NCBI RefSeq assembly: GCF_003460505.1 | Contig: NZ_QTVG01000001.1 | Coordinates: 275,023 to 339,022, forward strand | Source: Eubacterium sp. AF36-5BH | Lineage (GTDB): Bacteria > Bacillota > Clostridia > Lachnospirales > Lachnospiraceae | Direction: 5' to 3' | DNA: 64,000 nucleotides | Part shown: in pieces, positions 27,685 through 37,419 of the stretch | Position numbering within the stretch: position 1 is the first letter of the stretch | Layout: each line of letters starts with the position of its first letter | Position numbers and translations under genes: made by a program | Notes under the pieces: generated by a model | Told to the model about the DNA's origin: nothing | Databases searched by the model: none | Seen by the model: only the letters and a program-made list of their open reading frames with translations

Positions 27685-28768
27685 TCTGAAAATACTCCTT
27701 TATCTTACTACATATAAATAATGCCTGTTCTTCTTCTAAATCAGCATATAGAGGTATACATAATATTTTCTTAGATATTTCCCTTGCAATAGGTGTTTCG
27801 TTGTAATCTTTAAACAACGGCATGTCATTTATTGCCGGGTAAAAATATCTTCTTGGGTAAATTTCGTATTTCTGTAAATATTCAGTTAACTCATCGGCTG
27901 AATACTCATCACCCTCTACAACTATCGGATAATATCCATAATTATACTTAACATTCTCTTTCTTTTTAAGTAGAACAAGCTGTTTTACTTCAGCTAATTC
28001 TCTATCATAAACTTCTACAATATGTTTTCTTTTTGCAATGTTATCTTCAAGGTGTCCCATATTAACAACACCCATTGCTGCAACAAACTCATTCATCTTT
28101 GAGTTTACTCCCTGATAAATTGTTTCACCATTTGACAAACCAAAATTAGATCTGGAAACAATTTCATCCAACATTTCCTTGGTTTTCAAAACAGCCATTC
28201 CACCTTCAACAGAATTAAATACCTTTGTTCCATGAAGGCTAAACATAGAAGCATCTCCAAATTTTCCAATATCAGTTCCATTCACCTGAACATTAAATGC
28301 ATGCGCCGCATCATATACCACTTTTAGATTATACTTGTCTGCAATTTTCTGAATTTTTTCTACATCACATGGAGAACCATATACATGAACAGGAACGATT
28401 GCAACAGTTTTAGGTGTTATTAATTCTTCTATCTTATTAACATCAATATTATAATCTTCCCTAGTAATATCGCAAAAAACAGGTGTATGACCTGAATTTA
28501 CAATTGCTAATGTCGTAGAAACAAATGTAAAAGAAGTTGTAATCACTTCCCCTGGCTCTATGCATGACAAAATATTTTGTAAAGTCATATGCCCATTACA
28601 CTGTAAATCTATATTTTCATAGTCAAATTTTTTCTTCAATAAGTCTATAAACTTATGATACTTAGGTCCGAAATTTGTAATATGCTTTGTTTCCCATATA
28701 GATTTTATTTCTTCTGCATATTCCTCATATTCAGGCATTGCCGGTCTGGTAACAAATATCTTTTCCAT
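27674..28768 (-). CDS. DegT/DnrJ/EryC1/StrS-family aminotransferase
   Basis: 364 residues of the PLP-dependent sugar aminotransferase family. Schiff-base lysine K182 in SLHGTKVFNSVEGG, D153 in VYDAAHAF contacting the PLP nitrogen, and the FTFVSTTLAI phosphate-binding region. Members make amino sugars from dTDP- or UDP-4-keto sugars, and the rfbA/rfbB pair makes dTDP-4-keto-6-deoxyglucose available, so a dTDP-amino sugar product is a fair inference. It begins 6 bp after the ATP-grasp gene and overlaps the next gene. Confidence 0.9.
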   Translation of the reverse strand: MEKIFVTRPAMPEYEEYAEEIKSIWETKHITNFGPKYHKFIDLLKKKFDYENIDLQCNGHMTLQNILSCIEPGEVITTSFTFVSTTLAIVNSGHTPVFCDITREDYNIDVNKIEELITPKTVAIVPVHVYGSPCDVEKIQKIADKYNLKVVYDAAHAFNVQVNGTDIGKFGDASMFSLHGTKVFNSVEGGMAVLKTKEMLDEIVSRSNFGLSNGETIYQGVNSKMNEFVAAMGVVNMGHLEDNIAKRKHIVEVYDRELAEVKQLVLLKKKENVKYNYGYYPIVVEGDEYSADELTEYLQKYEIYPRRYFYPAINDMPLFKDYNETPIAREISKKILCIPLYADLEEEQALFICSKIKEYFQNGK

Positions 28769-28774
28769 GATTAA

Positions 28775-30061
28775 TTAATACCTCCAATCAATTAAAGCAC
28801 TCACACTGTCTAAGTCAAAAACTGGTATTTTACATTTTTTTGAAACATCATATCGCTCTCTAAATGCATCATCAATAAATATTGCATCTTTATGTTTTAT
28901 GTACTCGCTTTTTAATGTTTCGTCTTTTATATGAATTATTTCATCGAATATAGTTTCATCTATATGATATTTCTGCAAACTTTCGTGAATATTTTCTGCA
29001 TGACGTGTTAAAAGCTTAATCTTTTTGTTTTTATTTAAACATTGATAAATAAATGCCATTACTTCTGTATTAACAGTCTGCTTATAAGTTATCGTATCAT
29101 CAAAATCCATATACACATAATTATAATCAATATTCAATACATATTTATTAGATAATGCTCGGTCAACTTCTGCATAATCTAATAAGTTATCAATTGCTTT
29201 AATATCATAACCCATAAGCTGATATACAGTATTTAAAATATAATTAAATCCTCTAACTCGGCTTGTAGACATACTTCCGGCTACTCTTGGTGCCATTTCA
29301 AGCAATTTATAATGACCGTTTCTGTCTAGTTTTACCTGAAAGAACCATACGCCGTCAAATACAATTTTTTCATTGATTGCATCAGCTATTTGTTTCACTT
29401 CTGCCGGTAGTTCAACAATTACTGAATTTACACTAATACCGGTTTTTATTCTTTTTCGCATTCGCATTGATGCAACAACCAATTCTCCTTTACGGTTCGT
29501 GAAACAATCAACGGTATACTCCTGTCCCGGCAATAATTCAGAAATAATGTATTCATCATCCTTTCCCTTTAGCTGGTTCAAGTCTTCCATTTTTTCTATT
29601 CGCATTATTCCCTGTGATCCTTGACCAATATCAGGTTTTGCAAATAATGGTAAATCCTTTTCTGTTATCTGACTCACTTTAAATGTCTCAGGTATGTACC
29701 ATTCTCCCTGTAGAACTTCATAAGTTTTTCTCTTGGATCTTGCAATATCACAAGTTGTCTTATTTGATGTGGCAAGTTTACACTTTAGTTCATCTCTATG
29801 CTCTGATAAATATAATATTACATCGTCATACGCAGGAATTAACACATCTATATTATTATCTTCTATTATTTTATTAAGTTCTTCCATAAAAGTATCACTT
29901 GTTATAAAGGAAATTCCTTCTATGTAATTCTTGTATACCACACGTCCATGTGATGAAACTGAACTTAACCCTACCAGGTTAATATGTTTATCATATTTTA
30001 AAGCATTATGGACTTCCAAGCCAATTTCAGAACCACATGGAAACACTAAAACATTAATCAT
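28775..30061 (-). CDS. ATP-grasp ligase fused to a HAD-like domain
   Basis: 428 residues with a two-domain layout. Residues 1-100 are a pre-ATP-grasp Rossmann domain (VLVFPCGSEIGLEV); 105-290 an ATP-grasp domain with FAKPDIGQGSQG as the ATP loop and metal-binding LLEMAPRVAGS near 253-263; from about 312 a HAD-type phosphatase domain begins with MDFDDT (318-323), followed by KLLTRHAE and FIDDAFRERYD. It probably joins a carboxylate to an amine, perhaps decorating the amino sugar made by the neighbouring aminotransferase, with the HAD part removing a phosphate. Substrates cannot be read from sequence. Both catalytic signatures look intact. It starts 1 bp after the TagF-like stop. Confidence 0.85.
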   Translation of the reverse strand: MINVLVFPCGSEIGLEVHNALKYDKHINLVGLSSVSSHGRVVYKNYIEGISFITSDTFMEELNKIIEDNNIDVLIPAYDDVILYLSEHRDELKCKLATSNKTTCDIARSKRKTYEVLQGEWYIPETFKVSQITEKDLPLFAKPDIGQGSQGIMRIEKMEDLNQLKGKDDEYIISELLPGQEYTVDCFTNRKGELVVASMRMRKRIKTGISVNSVIVELPAEVKQIADAINEKIVFDGVWFFQVKLDRNGHYKLLEMAPRVAGSMSTSRVRGFNYILNTVYQLMGYDIKAIDNLLDYAEVDRALSNKYVLNIDYNYVYMDFDDTITYKQTVNTEVMAFIYQCLNKNKKIKLLTRHAENIHESLQKYHIDETIFDEIIHIKDETLKSEYIKHKDAIFIDDAFRERYDVSKKCKIPVFDLDSVSALIDWRY

Positions 30062-30062
30062 C

Positions 30063-32837
30063 TTAATCCTCTTTCAAAACTATATTTAATACTTTTTCAC
30101 ATGAATGTCCATCGCAATATTTTGCCATTTCATCACAAAAATCACGTAACTTACTATCATGTTCATAATCATATTGTTCAATATTTTCAATTGCATTTAC
30201 TAAACTTTCATTGTCCTGCAATATTGGTCCTGGTAATGTATCCATTCCCACATACAACCCTCTTGTTTCATTAATATACTCATCTAAATCATAGGCATAG
30301 AACAAGATAGGTTTCTTTGCACTGGCGAAATCATAGAATACACTTGAATAATCAGTAATTAAAATATCAGCTATACATAACAATTGCATAATATCCTCTT
30401 CACCACTAACATTTAATAAGAAGTTTTTGTACTTATCATCTATTTCTAAGCTATCAGCAATTAAATGATGCAGTTTCACTAATACTACATATTCATCACC
30501 AAACTTTTCATACAACTGTTCCACATTAAATGGTAATTCAAAGTCATAACCTCTTACATAATCTCCCTGTAAGTCTCTCCATGTTGGTGCATAAACAATT
30601 ACTTTCTTTCCTTCTATTGCCGGATAATCTTTATGCAGTCTTTCTACTGCAGCATCTTTTATCTTATCATTATAAAAGATATCATTTATAGGATATCCTT
30701 CCTTAATTAATGTTTTCTTAAATCTAAAAGCATTAACCAACTTTTCAGCACCATAGTCATTGTCTGCTAAGAAATAATCCCAATTCTGACTTTCTTTATA
30801 CAAATTACCAAAAGCCTGTTTTTCAGGTCCCTCGCATTCGATATCAAATCCCAATTTTTTAAGTGGTGTGCCGTGCCATGTTTGAAGATAAATTGTTTCT
30901 TCTCTTTTCTTTTTAACAGGGAACAATATGTTATTTACCCAATATTTTGCTTTTGCTAAATAATAGAAATATTCTGAAGTTCCTCTTTCTACCAAAGTAA
31001 CATTGCCTGGTATATTTTTGCTATCAGTATCAGGATATGCCCATACATACTTATATCCATCATACTTTGGATTACTTATCATATATTCGTATAAATATTT
31101 GGGATTTCCTGTATAATTCTTTCCTAAATTTGCTTCAAAGAAAATCAGCTTTTCGTCAACTTCCTCTGTCTTTAAAGTTTCAAAATACTTTTCTCTGCCT
31201 GTTTGGAATCTAATTCCTTTTTCACATTCGTCCTTTGACGTATAGTATATATTTAAGTTATATTGATTTTCACCTAAATAAAACGCCATCACTAATCCCT
31301 GATCTAATTCTTTAATATATAAATATCTTTCTTTTGTTGAATAATCAGCGAATTTCTTAACTAAAAATCCTGTTTCCTTAAATCCACCAACGTATTCTAC
31401 ACCCAATCTGAAGTTTAATCTTGCATTATAATACAAATATGGCAATAACTTGTCCATATCAATAATAACACTTCCCTCAACAATTCTTTCAGGGTTATCT
31501 ATTGCTATATTATCAATTTGTATACTATTTTTTGAATAATTGTCTGTTAAATAGATATGTATTCTTTGAATCTTTGATAATAGTGAGCATACCTTAAAAT
31601 TCAAAACAATGTTTCCGTTTTTCTCTTCTACATTACAATCAGAGGTAAAGGTATTTGTACCTAAATCAAAATCATACTTTTCGCCATAAATATATTGATT
31701 ATCTTTATTGCTAATTAACAAAATCTGTCTGTCAAAAAAAGTAAGAACATTGCCATATGCTTCTGATAATACGTAATCTTCTACATTTCTTGTTTTAGGT
31801 AGAACTAACTTTAACCAGTTTGTTTCTAATTTCTTACTATTTTTTCCATATATCTCAAACTCAAATATATATCTGTCTATTAAATTTATTTCTCTATTTA
31901 AGAATTCATTTACATTATCAATTATTATTTGCTGTCCTATTTTGTACTCTGCAACTTTTTCTCTATCATTTGTTTTTAATGCTTTAATGTACAAAACAAA
32001 CTTGTCGCATTTTTTTGCATCTTTGTTGAAGTTGATAATGAATTTGTTATCACTTGCCTCATATGAAATTCTTTCAATATATTTGTATGCAGGCTTTATA
32101 TTCTGTATCTTCACCTTTAATTTACTTGGTTCAAATTTATAATTGTTATTATTTGAAGAAATATATATTTTCGAGAACTCTTCTCTTACAGACATCTTAT
32201 TATTTGTTATGGATGTTGTGCTAACAGGATAATAAATTCCATTTCCAATACATACAACCTGTAATTCACCATATTCTTCAAAAAGTTCAGCATAATTATC
32301 TAGATTTATTTTTCCAGTTAAATCTTTATCAAAAATAACATTATACTCTTTATCTACTAATACGAACTTAATGTTATTTGATTTGTTATCAAGCGCATAA
32401 ATTTTTGTATTAATTTCCAATGCATCTTCTAATGTTGAAAATTCAATTAAAACATATTCATCATCAGCTTTATTGTATGTTTTTCCACTAATCTTTAAAA
32501 CTGCATCTTTTACTTCTATATTATCTAATTCTTCACCTTCAAAAGATGCTGTTTTTGAATATCCATTAACCAATGCTTTAAAATCATTGTTTCTTACTAA
32601 TTTAAGAGTGCTATTGTTTAAACTAAGTCTTACCTGACCATTTTCACTTTCGACTTTATTGTTAGCTTTTCCCCAAATAAATGTCCATTGAGAATACTTG
32701 CTATTTTTGTTCTCAATAATAATATCTTCATTTTCAATGTATGCTACTAAGTGTGGCATCAAGTTTTCTCTTAATTTTCTACCAAATTTACTTTTTATTA
32801 TTTTTAAGTAAACCTTTTTAATTACTCTCTTAATCAT
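30063..32837 (-). CDS. CDP-glycerol glycerophosphotransferase family protein (TagB/TagF-like)
   Basis: 924 residues from the chosen start. The C-terminal third is the Glyphos_transf domain (PF04464 family) with YLQTWHGTPLKKLGF, VIVYAPTWRDLQGDY, LVKLHHLI and ITDYSSVFYDFASAKKP, the catalytic histidines included. The first 550 residues are extended, beta-rich, Asn/Lys-rich segments without a recognised family, possibly a platform for the acceptor. It would transfer polyol phosphate to a teichoic-acid-like polymer at the membrane. A promoter with its -10 at 32899-32904 rules out the ATG at 32916-32918; ATG 32837 with GGGAAGAAGA ahead is preferred, an ATG at 32879 is possible. First gene of the five-gene operon. 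Confidence 0.88.
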   Translation of the reverse strand: MIKRVIKKVYLKIIKSKFGRKLRENLMPHLVAYIENEDIIIENKNSKYSQWTFIWGKANNKVESENGQVRLSLNNSTLKLVRNNDFKALVNGYSKTASFEGEELDNIEVKDAVLKISGKTYNKADDEYVLIEFSTLEDALEINTKIYALDNKSNNIKFVLVDKEYNVIFDKDLTGKINLDNYAELFEEYGELQVVCIGNGIYYPVSTTSITNNKMSVREEFSKIYISSNNNNYKFEPSKLKVKIQNIKPAYKYIERISYEASDNKFIINFNKDAKKCDKFVLYIKALKTNDREKVAEYKIGQQIIIDNVNEFLNREINLIDRYIFEFEIYGKNSKKLETNWLKLVLPKTRNVEDYVLSEAYGNVLTFFDRQILLISNKDNQYIYGEKYDFDLGTNTFTSDCNVEEKNGNIVLNFKVCSLLSKIQRIHIYLTDNYSKNSIQIDNIAIDNPERIVEGSVIIDMDKLLPYLYYNARLNFRLGVEYVGGFKETGFLVKKFADYSTKERYLYIKELDQGLVMAFYLGENQYNLNIYYTSKDECEKGIRFQTGREKYFETLKTEEVDEKLIFFEANLGKNYTGNPKYLYEYMISNPKYDGYKYVWAYPDTDSKNIPGNVTLVERGTSEYFYYLAKAKYWVNNILFPVKKKREETIYLQTWHGTPLKKLGFDIECEGPEKQAFGNLYKESQNWDYFLADNDYGAEKLVNAFRFKKTLIKEGYPINDIFYNDKIKDAAVERLHKDYPAIEGKKVIVYAPTWRDLQGDYVRGYDFELPFNVEQLYEKFGDEYVVLVKLHHLIADSLEIDDKYKNFLLNVSGEEDIMQLLCIADILITDYSSVFYDFASAKKPILFYAYDLDEYINETRGLYVGMDTLPGPILQDNESLVNAIENIEQYDYEHDSKLRDFCDEMAKYCDGHSCEKVLNIVLKED

Positions 32838-32898
32838 TCTTCTTCCCACTTCTATTTTATTATCTTTTTTAATACGCATATAAGCACATATCCAATGA

Positions 32899-32927
32899 AT
32901 TATACCATATTTTAGCATTGTTTACAA
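32899..32927 (-). promoter_or_regulatory. Promoter of the surface-polymer operon
   Basis: -35 TTGTAA (32922-32927), 17-bp spacer, -10 TATAAT (32899-32904). The -35 is inside the palindrome CATTGTTTACAATG (32916-32929), a possible operator. Confidence 0.65.
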
Positions 32928-33009
32928 TGTTGCCAGGTTATAACCCAATGAATGATGTATATTATACTATGACCAATATCAGTTTATGACCAACGCTCCT
33001 ATAAGGCAA

Positions 33010-33049
33010 AAAGATTAGCAGATTCTTTTGTAGTATCCGCTAATCCTTT
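33010..33049 (-). terminator. Intrinsic terminator after rfbB
   Basis: On the minus strand GGATTAGCGGAT pairs with ATCTGCTAATC and TTTTTGCC follows, 18 bp past the rfbB stop. It separates rfbB from the operon downstream. Confidence 0.8.
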
Positions 33050-33067
33050 AATATTTCTTATTATATG

Positions 33068-34087
33068 TTATCTATTCTCATACATTTCTTTATAATAATT
33101 CTGATATTCACCTGAAATAATTGTCTTCCACCACTCCTTATTATCTAAATACCACTGAATAGTCTTTTTAATTCCGTCTTCAAATTTTGTTTCAGGAAGC
33201 CAACCTAATTCATTATGGATTTTTGTTGGATCAATAGCATAGCGCATATCATGCCCTTTTCTATCTGTAACGTAAGTAATCAAGCTTTCAGGTTTTCCAA
33301 GCTCCTTGCATATAATTTTTACAATGTCTATGTTCTTCATTTCATTATGACCACCTACATTGTAAACCTCGCCTACTCTACCATTTCTAATAATTAAATC
33401 AATTGCTCGACAATGATCTTCAACATATAACCAATCACGCACATTTAATCCCTCACCATATACTGGTAAAGGTTTATCTGCCAACGCATTTGCTATCATT
33501 AATGGTATCAATTTTTCTGGAAAATGATATGGGCCATAGTTATTAGAGCAACGACTAATTGTCACCGGAAGTCCATATGTTCTATGATATGCAAGAACAA
33601 GTAAATCCGCTGCAGCCTTAGAGCTACTATATGGGGAACTTGTATGAATTGGTGTTTCTTCAGTAAAAAATAAATCAGGTCTGTCTAATGGCAAATCTCC
33701 ATAAACTTCATCTGTACTTACCTGATGATATCTCTTTATTCCATACTTTCTACAAGCATCCATCATTACCGCTGTTCCCTTAATATTTGTATCTAAAAAT
33801 ACTTCCGGATTTTCAATTGAACGGTCTACATGTGATTCTGCTGCGAAATTCACAACTATATCAGGATGTTCTTCCTCAAATAGCTTATAAATCTCCTCCC
33901 TGTCACATATATCAATTTTACAAAAACGGAAATTAGGATTATCCATAACCGGTTCAAGTGTAGATAAATTTCCAGCATATGTAAGTTTGTCTACGCAAAC
34001 AATTCTATCTTCCGGATGTTCTTTTAACATATAAAAAATAAAATTACTTCCAATGAACCCTGCTCCACCTGTCACAATAATTGTCAT
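33068..34087 (-). CDS. rfbB: dTDP-glucose 4,6-dehydratase RfbB/RmlB
   Basis: Converts dTDP-glucose to dTDP-4-keto-6-deoxyglucose, second step toward dTDP-rhamnose and many amino sugars. 339 residues from the ATG that follows GGAGGAAATAAA; a frame reaching 34132 would add 15 unrelated residues. NAD-binding [10 protein letters not shown] at the N terminus, catalytic [11 protein letters not shown] and [12 protein letters not shown] (YxxxK), then [18 protein letters not shown]. Transcribed separately from rfbA, with its own terminator. Confidence 0.95.
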   Translation of the reverse strand: MTIIVTGGAGFIGSNFIFYMLKEHPEDRIVCVDKLTYAGNLSTLEPVMDNPNFRFCKIDICDREEIYKLFEEEHPDIVVNFAAESHVDRSIENPEVFLDTNIKGTAVMMDACRKYGIKRYHQVSTDEVYGDLPLDRPDLFFTEETPIHTSSPYSSSKAAADLLVLAYHRTYGLPVTISRCSNNYGPYHFPEKLIPLMIANALADKPLPVYGEGLNVRDWLYVEDHCRAIDLIIRNGRVGEVYNVGGHNEMKNIDIVKIICKELGKPESLITYVTDRKGHDMRYAIDPTKIHNELGWLPETKFEDGIKKTIQWYLDNKEWWKTIISGEYQNYYKEMYENR

Positions 34088-34243
34088 TTTATTTCCTCCA
34101 AAACATAATAATTTTCTCTTTAATCTTTTCATATTTTAACACGAATACTATTAAGTGGCAACACATCTTACATTATTAAAAAAGCACATAACTTACATTG
34201 TTTTGGAAAACTGCTCCTCTTGCTTTACCTGAAATCAGTCCAT

Positions 34244-35956
34244 TTAACTTCTTGTTAATATAAGAAAACTGTTAAAAACATCCACCTCGCCATACCCCCA
34301 CTGTCTGTTTGGATAGTCTATATTCCTTCCTCGCCTTGCTCCCCTAATTAAATAATTCTTCACCGATATTCCATTCATATAAGGATCATTGCCATTTACC
34401 ATTCCCCACTGAAACATTTGTGCGCAACAACCGGCAACCAAAGCTGTACTTACCGAAGTCCCTGTTTTTCTTGTAAAACCACCCTGTAGTATTGCCTCTC
34501 TTCCCACAGTCGGTCCAAAAACATTTACCGCAGGTGCTACCATGTCAGGCTTCACTCTATCGTCAATTGTAAAGCCCCTTCCGGATTTGCTGTAAATACT
34601 ATTGGCAAAATTATCATATCCCCCTACCGATATAACTCCTGTGGCACTTGATGGAACTGTCAGCGTCGTGTCAGGATTAGGTTTTAGAAAATAAGTATCA
34701 TTAACCATATACTGCCTTAAATTTGTCCATATATTAAACTCGCCATTAAGAATATTACTTCCATAAACTTTTATGGTCCAAATGCCTGGTGTTGGATTTA
34801 TCACTCTCATAAAAATAAGTTCTTTTCCACTACCGAATTCCACAAGTTTGTAAAAAACCTCAATTACAGTATTTTCCAAAAGGAAACTTACTCGCTCACT
34901 TGTGCCCTTTCTTGAGGGGATTCTTGGAATGTTTTCTCCCAATGGAGAAGTAAATCCTACCGAAAAAATATCCGGGGAATTTGCCCACAATTCCAAAACA
35001 AAACCTCTGGCATTTTCACCTACCTGTATTTCCACATCGTCTGTTTCATCCTCTAAGATTTTCCCTTGATAGTGCAAACGTTCATTACTTTCATTTCCTG
35101 TAGGAACAACAACACATTCACCAATGTATTTTCCTAAATCGCTTAAAAATCTTGCCCCCGGTGTTCCTCCTGCCCTATCACCATTAGCACTCCCCAGTCC
35201 AAGCACAATTACAAGTGGCATATCATATTTAATTCTAAGGCTCCTTAAATAAGCTGCCGCCAGCATAATGTCATTTTCCTGAAAAGCGATTTCATCATTT
35301 TCAACTAAATAGTATTCCTTTAAATATCTTTTTGCCGGTTTTAATTTAACCATGGCAATTACACTTTCCGGTGCACTTCCAATAAAATCCTGCTGCTCAT
35401 TATAACTTCCGCAGGCAACACCAGCCAAAAAAGTTCCATGACCGTTTTCATCTGTATGGTTGACAATTTCCAACGGATTCTCATTTTCTAAAGCTTCGTT
35501 TATTTCCTCCATACCATATTCCGTTCCATATAAAAAACCTTCAGGTGGATTCCCGCTATTAACGGTTTGATCCCATATATTAATTATCCTTGTTCTTCCA
35601 ACGGAATTTTTAAAAGCATCATTTGTATACTCAATCCCCGTATCAATAAAACCAACTATCACGCCTCTCCCCGTCAGTTCAAAACCTGTCTGATTTTGCA
35701 GTCTTACTGCACCCGTTGCAGAAACGGAAGTAGAATCCATTAAGCCGTACAATTTTGGTATTGCCGTATAAGGATAGTCCCGTTGTTCAAAACCGGCTAC
35801 GTTTTCCAAGTTCTCATTTACTACAAAATATCTATCCCCAATTATTTGTGGACAGTAGTCCCTGTATTGTTCAATTGCATTTTCTCCTCTACCATCAAAC
35901 TCTACAATATAATCCCCATATTCCTCGGACATTATACGTTCTCTACAATCTGCCAT
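34244..35956 (-). CDS. S8 family subtilisin-like peptidase (Csp type)
   Basis: 570 residues with the catalytic triad intact: D105 in GFIDTGIEY, H173 in NGHGTFLAG and S501 in KTGTSVSTA. A region of about 130 residues rich in beta strands lies between the His and Ser blocks (315-430), the jelly-roll insertion seen in Clostridium Csp germination proteases. There is no signal peptide, also as in that family. CspB/A/C process the spore-cortex lysin in some Clostridia, but related proteases are widespread in non-sporulating Lachnospiraceae, so the target is unknown. It stands alone. Confidence 0.9.
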   Translation of the reverse strand: MADCRERIMSEEYGDYIVEFDGRGENAIEQYRDYCPQIIGDRYFVVNENLENVAGFEQRDYPYTAIPKLYGLMDSTSVSATGAVRLQNQTGFELTGRGVIVGFIDTGIEYTNDAFKNSVGRTRIINIWDQTVNSGNPPEGFLYGTEYGMEEINEALENENPLEIVNHTDENGHGTFLAGVACGSYNEQQDFIGSAPESVIAMVKLKPAKRYLKEYYLVENDEIAFQENDIMLAAAYLRSLRIKYDMPLVIVLGLGSANGDRAGGTPGARFLSDLGKYIGECVVVPTGNESNERLHYQGKILEDETDDVEIQVGENARGFVLELWANSPDIFSVGFTSPLGENIPRIPSRKGTSERVSFLLENTVIEVFYKLVEFGSGKELIFMRVINPTPGIWTIKVYGSNILNGEFNIWTNLRQYMVNDTYFLKPNPDTTLTVPSSATGVISVGGYDNFANSIYSKSGRGFTIDDRVKPDMVAPAVNVFGPTVGREAILQGGFTRKTGTSVSTALVAGCCAQMFQWGMVNGNDPYMNGISVKNYLIRGARRGRNIDYPNRQWGYGEVDVFNSFLILTRS

Positions 35957-36028
35957 TGTAACTCCCTACATAAATAATTCTTTACATTATATTTTCTAAA
36001 AAAACATTTATACATCCATATTTATGCA

Positions 36029-36065
36029 AAAAGAGCCATGGCAAATTACATTTGCCACAGCTCCA
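36029..36065 (-). terminator. Intrinsic terminator after the LRR gene at 36076
   Basis: GAGC plus TGGCAAAT (36033-36046) pairs with ATTTGCCA plus GCTC (36050-36063), with a 2-nt internal mismatch; the minus-strand exit reads CTTTTTGCATA. Confidence 0.75.
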
Positions 36066-36075
36066 TTGAATGTTT

Positions 36076-37260
36076 CTATTTAAATAGAAATTCATTAGTT
36101 TTGCTCCACTTTGTGTAAATCTTTTTCTTGCCCTTGTACTTATATGCTCTTATTTTTATTTTGCACTTAGCTGCTGTTTTCACTTTCAGCTTCTTGGCTG
36201 TTGCAGTTATCTGCTTTCCAAGTTTAGTGTAAGCACCGACATACTGAGCTTTCTGATTAACCTTCAAAGTCTTTTTGCTCTTTTTAGTTTTTCCATAAAC
36301 TGTTACCTGTACCTGATAGCCTTTAGCTCCTGAAACTGCATTCCATGTTGTACCATATAACAAATATGGTTTAATCTTATTGAAGTTCGCCTTATATTTA
36401 ATCTTAGTTGTGCTATCAAGTGCTTTCTCTTCAAGCTTTAAGCCCGGTTTCAAAGTGACACTGGCTATTTTTGTCTTATGGAAAGCTCCTGCTTTAATAG
36501 TCTTTACACTCTTTAAATCAATCTTCTTAAGTGCCACACAATTTTCAAAAGCCTGCTCACCGATATCAGTTGCTTTTTCTAAATTAATTGTTGTCAATTT
36601 TTGATTTCCATAGAAAGCCATTTCGCCTACAGTTGCAATCTTGTCACCGACTACTTTCTTCAAATTTGTACATTCAAGAAATGTAAGTTCTCCAACCTTA
36701 GTAACATTATTCAAGTCAACTTCTTTTAACTTCTGGCAGCCACTGAAAATTGCATCGTCTAACTCAGTTATTTTTGCGGGTACCTTAAACTCTTCAATTT
36801 CACTTTTACGAAATGCTAATGCGTTGATTTTCTCAATATTATCATTTAAAGTAATATGGCTGATTTTTGCATCGTTAAATGCATATTTCCCGATTTCTGT
36901 TACTTCCTTTGGTACTTCAAAAGTTCCTTCTTCATTCTTTGCTGCCGGATATAGTAATAGCTGTTTTCCATCTTTTGAGTACACAACACCATCTATTGAT
37001 TTATATTTCGGATTATCCTCCGCCACAGTTACTTTGTCTAAATATTTCAAATGTGAATCAATGCTGTCACCATCAGGTAATTCTCCTGTATAATCCTTGT
37101 CAATATATAGCTTAGAATAAAGCACGTCATCTGTATTCTTTAAATAGTTGTTGATGTTTACTTCCTTGCCCACATATTTACTTGCCTTTACCATCTGTGG
37201 TTCAATAACTAATGCCAGTGCTAAAATAAATATCATTATTTTCTTCATATACTTCTTCAT
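36076..37260 (-). CDS. Secreted BspA-like leucine-rich repeat protein (copy 1)
   Basis: 394 residues. Signal peptide, then a short N-terminal segment (LYIDKDYTGELPDGDS), about seven LRR_5 units of the Treponema/BspA type (FEVPKEVTEIGKYAFND, EEFKVPAKITELDDAIFSG, LTTINLEKATDIGEQAFEN) and a C-terminal fibronectin type III-like domain (KPYLLYGTTWNAVSGAKGYQVQV ... KIKIRAYKYKG, quoted in parts). No sortase motif; the basic tail may bind wall polymers. The ATG at 37260 has GAGGAGG eight bases ahead; a TTG two codons earlier is less well placed. The closest relatives are the LRR proteins at 37420, 40512 and 42906. Ligand unknown. Confidence 0.85.
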   Translation of the reverse strand: MKKYMKKIMIFILALALVIEPQMVKASKYVGKEVNINNYLKNTDDVLYSKLYIDKDYTGELPDGDSIDSHLKYLDKVTVAEDNPKYKSIDGVVYSKDGKQLLLYPAAKNEEGTFEVPKEVTEIGKYAFNDAKISHITLNDNIEKINALAFRKSEIEEFKVPAKITELDDAIFSGCQKLKEVDLNNVTKVGELTFLECTNLKKVVGDKIATVGEMAFYGNQKLTTINLEKATDIGEQAFENCVALKKIDLKSVKTIKAGAFHKTKIASVTLKPGLKLEEKALDSTTKIKYKANFNKIKPYLLYGTTWNAVSGAKGYQVQVTVYGKTKKSKKTLKVNQKAQYVGAYTKLGKQITATAKKLKVKTAAKCKIKIRAYKYKGKKKIYTKWSKTNEFLFK

Positions 37261-37328
37261 ATTCAAGCCCTCCTCTCTACTACACTAAATTCATTTTATA
37301 TTCCTTACTTCTACTAATAAATTGTCCG

Positions 37329-37419
37329 TCTGAAAATAAACTTACTTTTATTAAGAAGTTATTCATCTGCAAATAAGCTTTCTCCTATTAAGAAATTATT
37401 CTCCTGCAAATAAATTTTG
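37329..37419. repeat. 37-bp tandem repeat, about 2.5 copies
   Basis: Units begin at 37329, 37366 and 37403 (TCTGAAAATAA, TCTGCAAATAA, CCTGCAAATAA) and contain ATTAAGAA(G/A)TTATTC. They fill the space between two LRR genes and abut the stop codon at 37420. Confidence 0.75.

Noticed and set aside
32838..32918. 27-residue N-terminal extension of the TagF-like protein
   Set aside because: Its ATG lies between the -35 and -10 of a good promoter, so it would not be transcribed.
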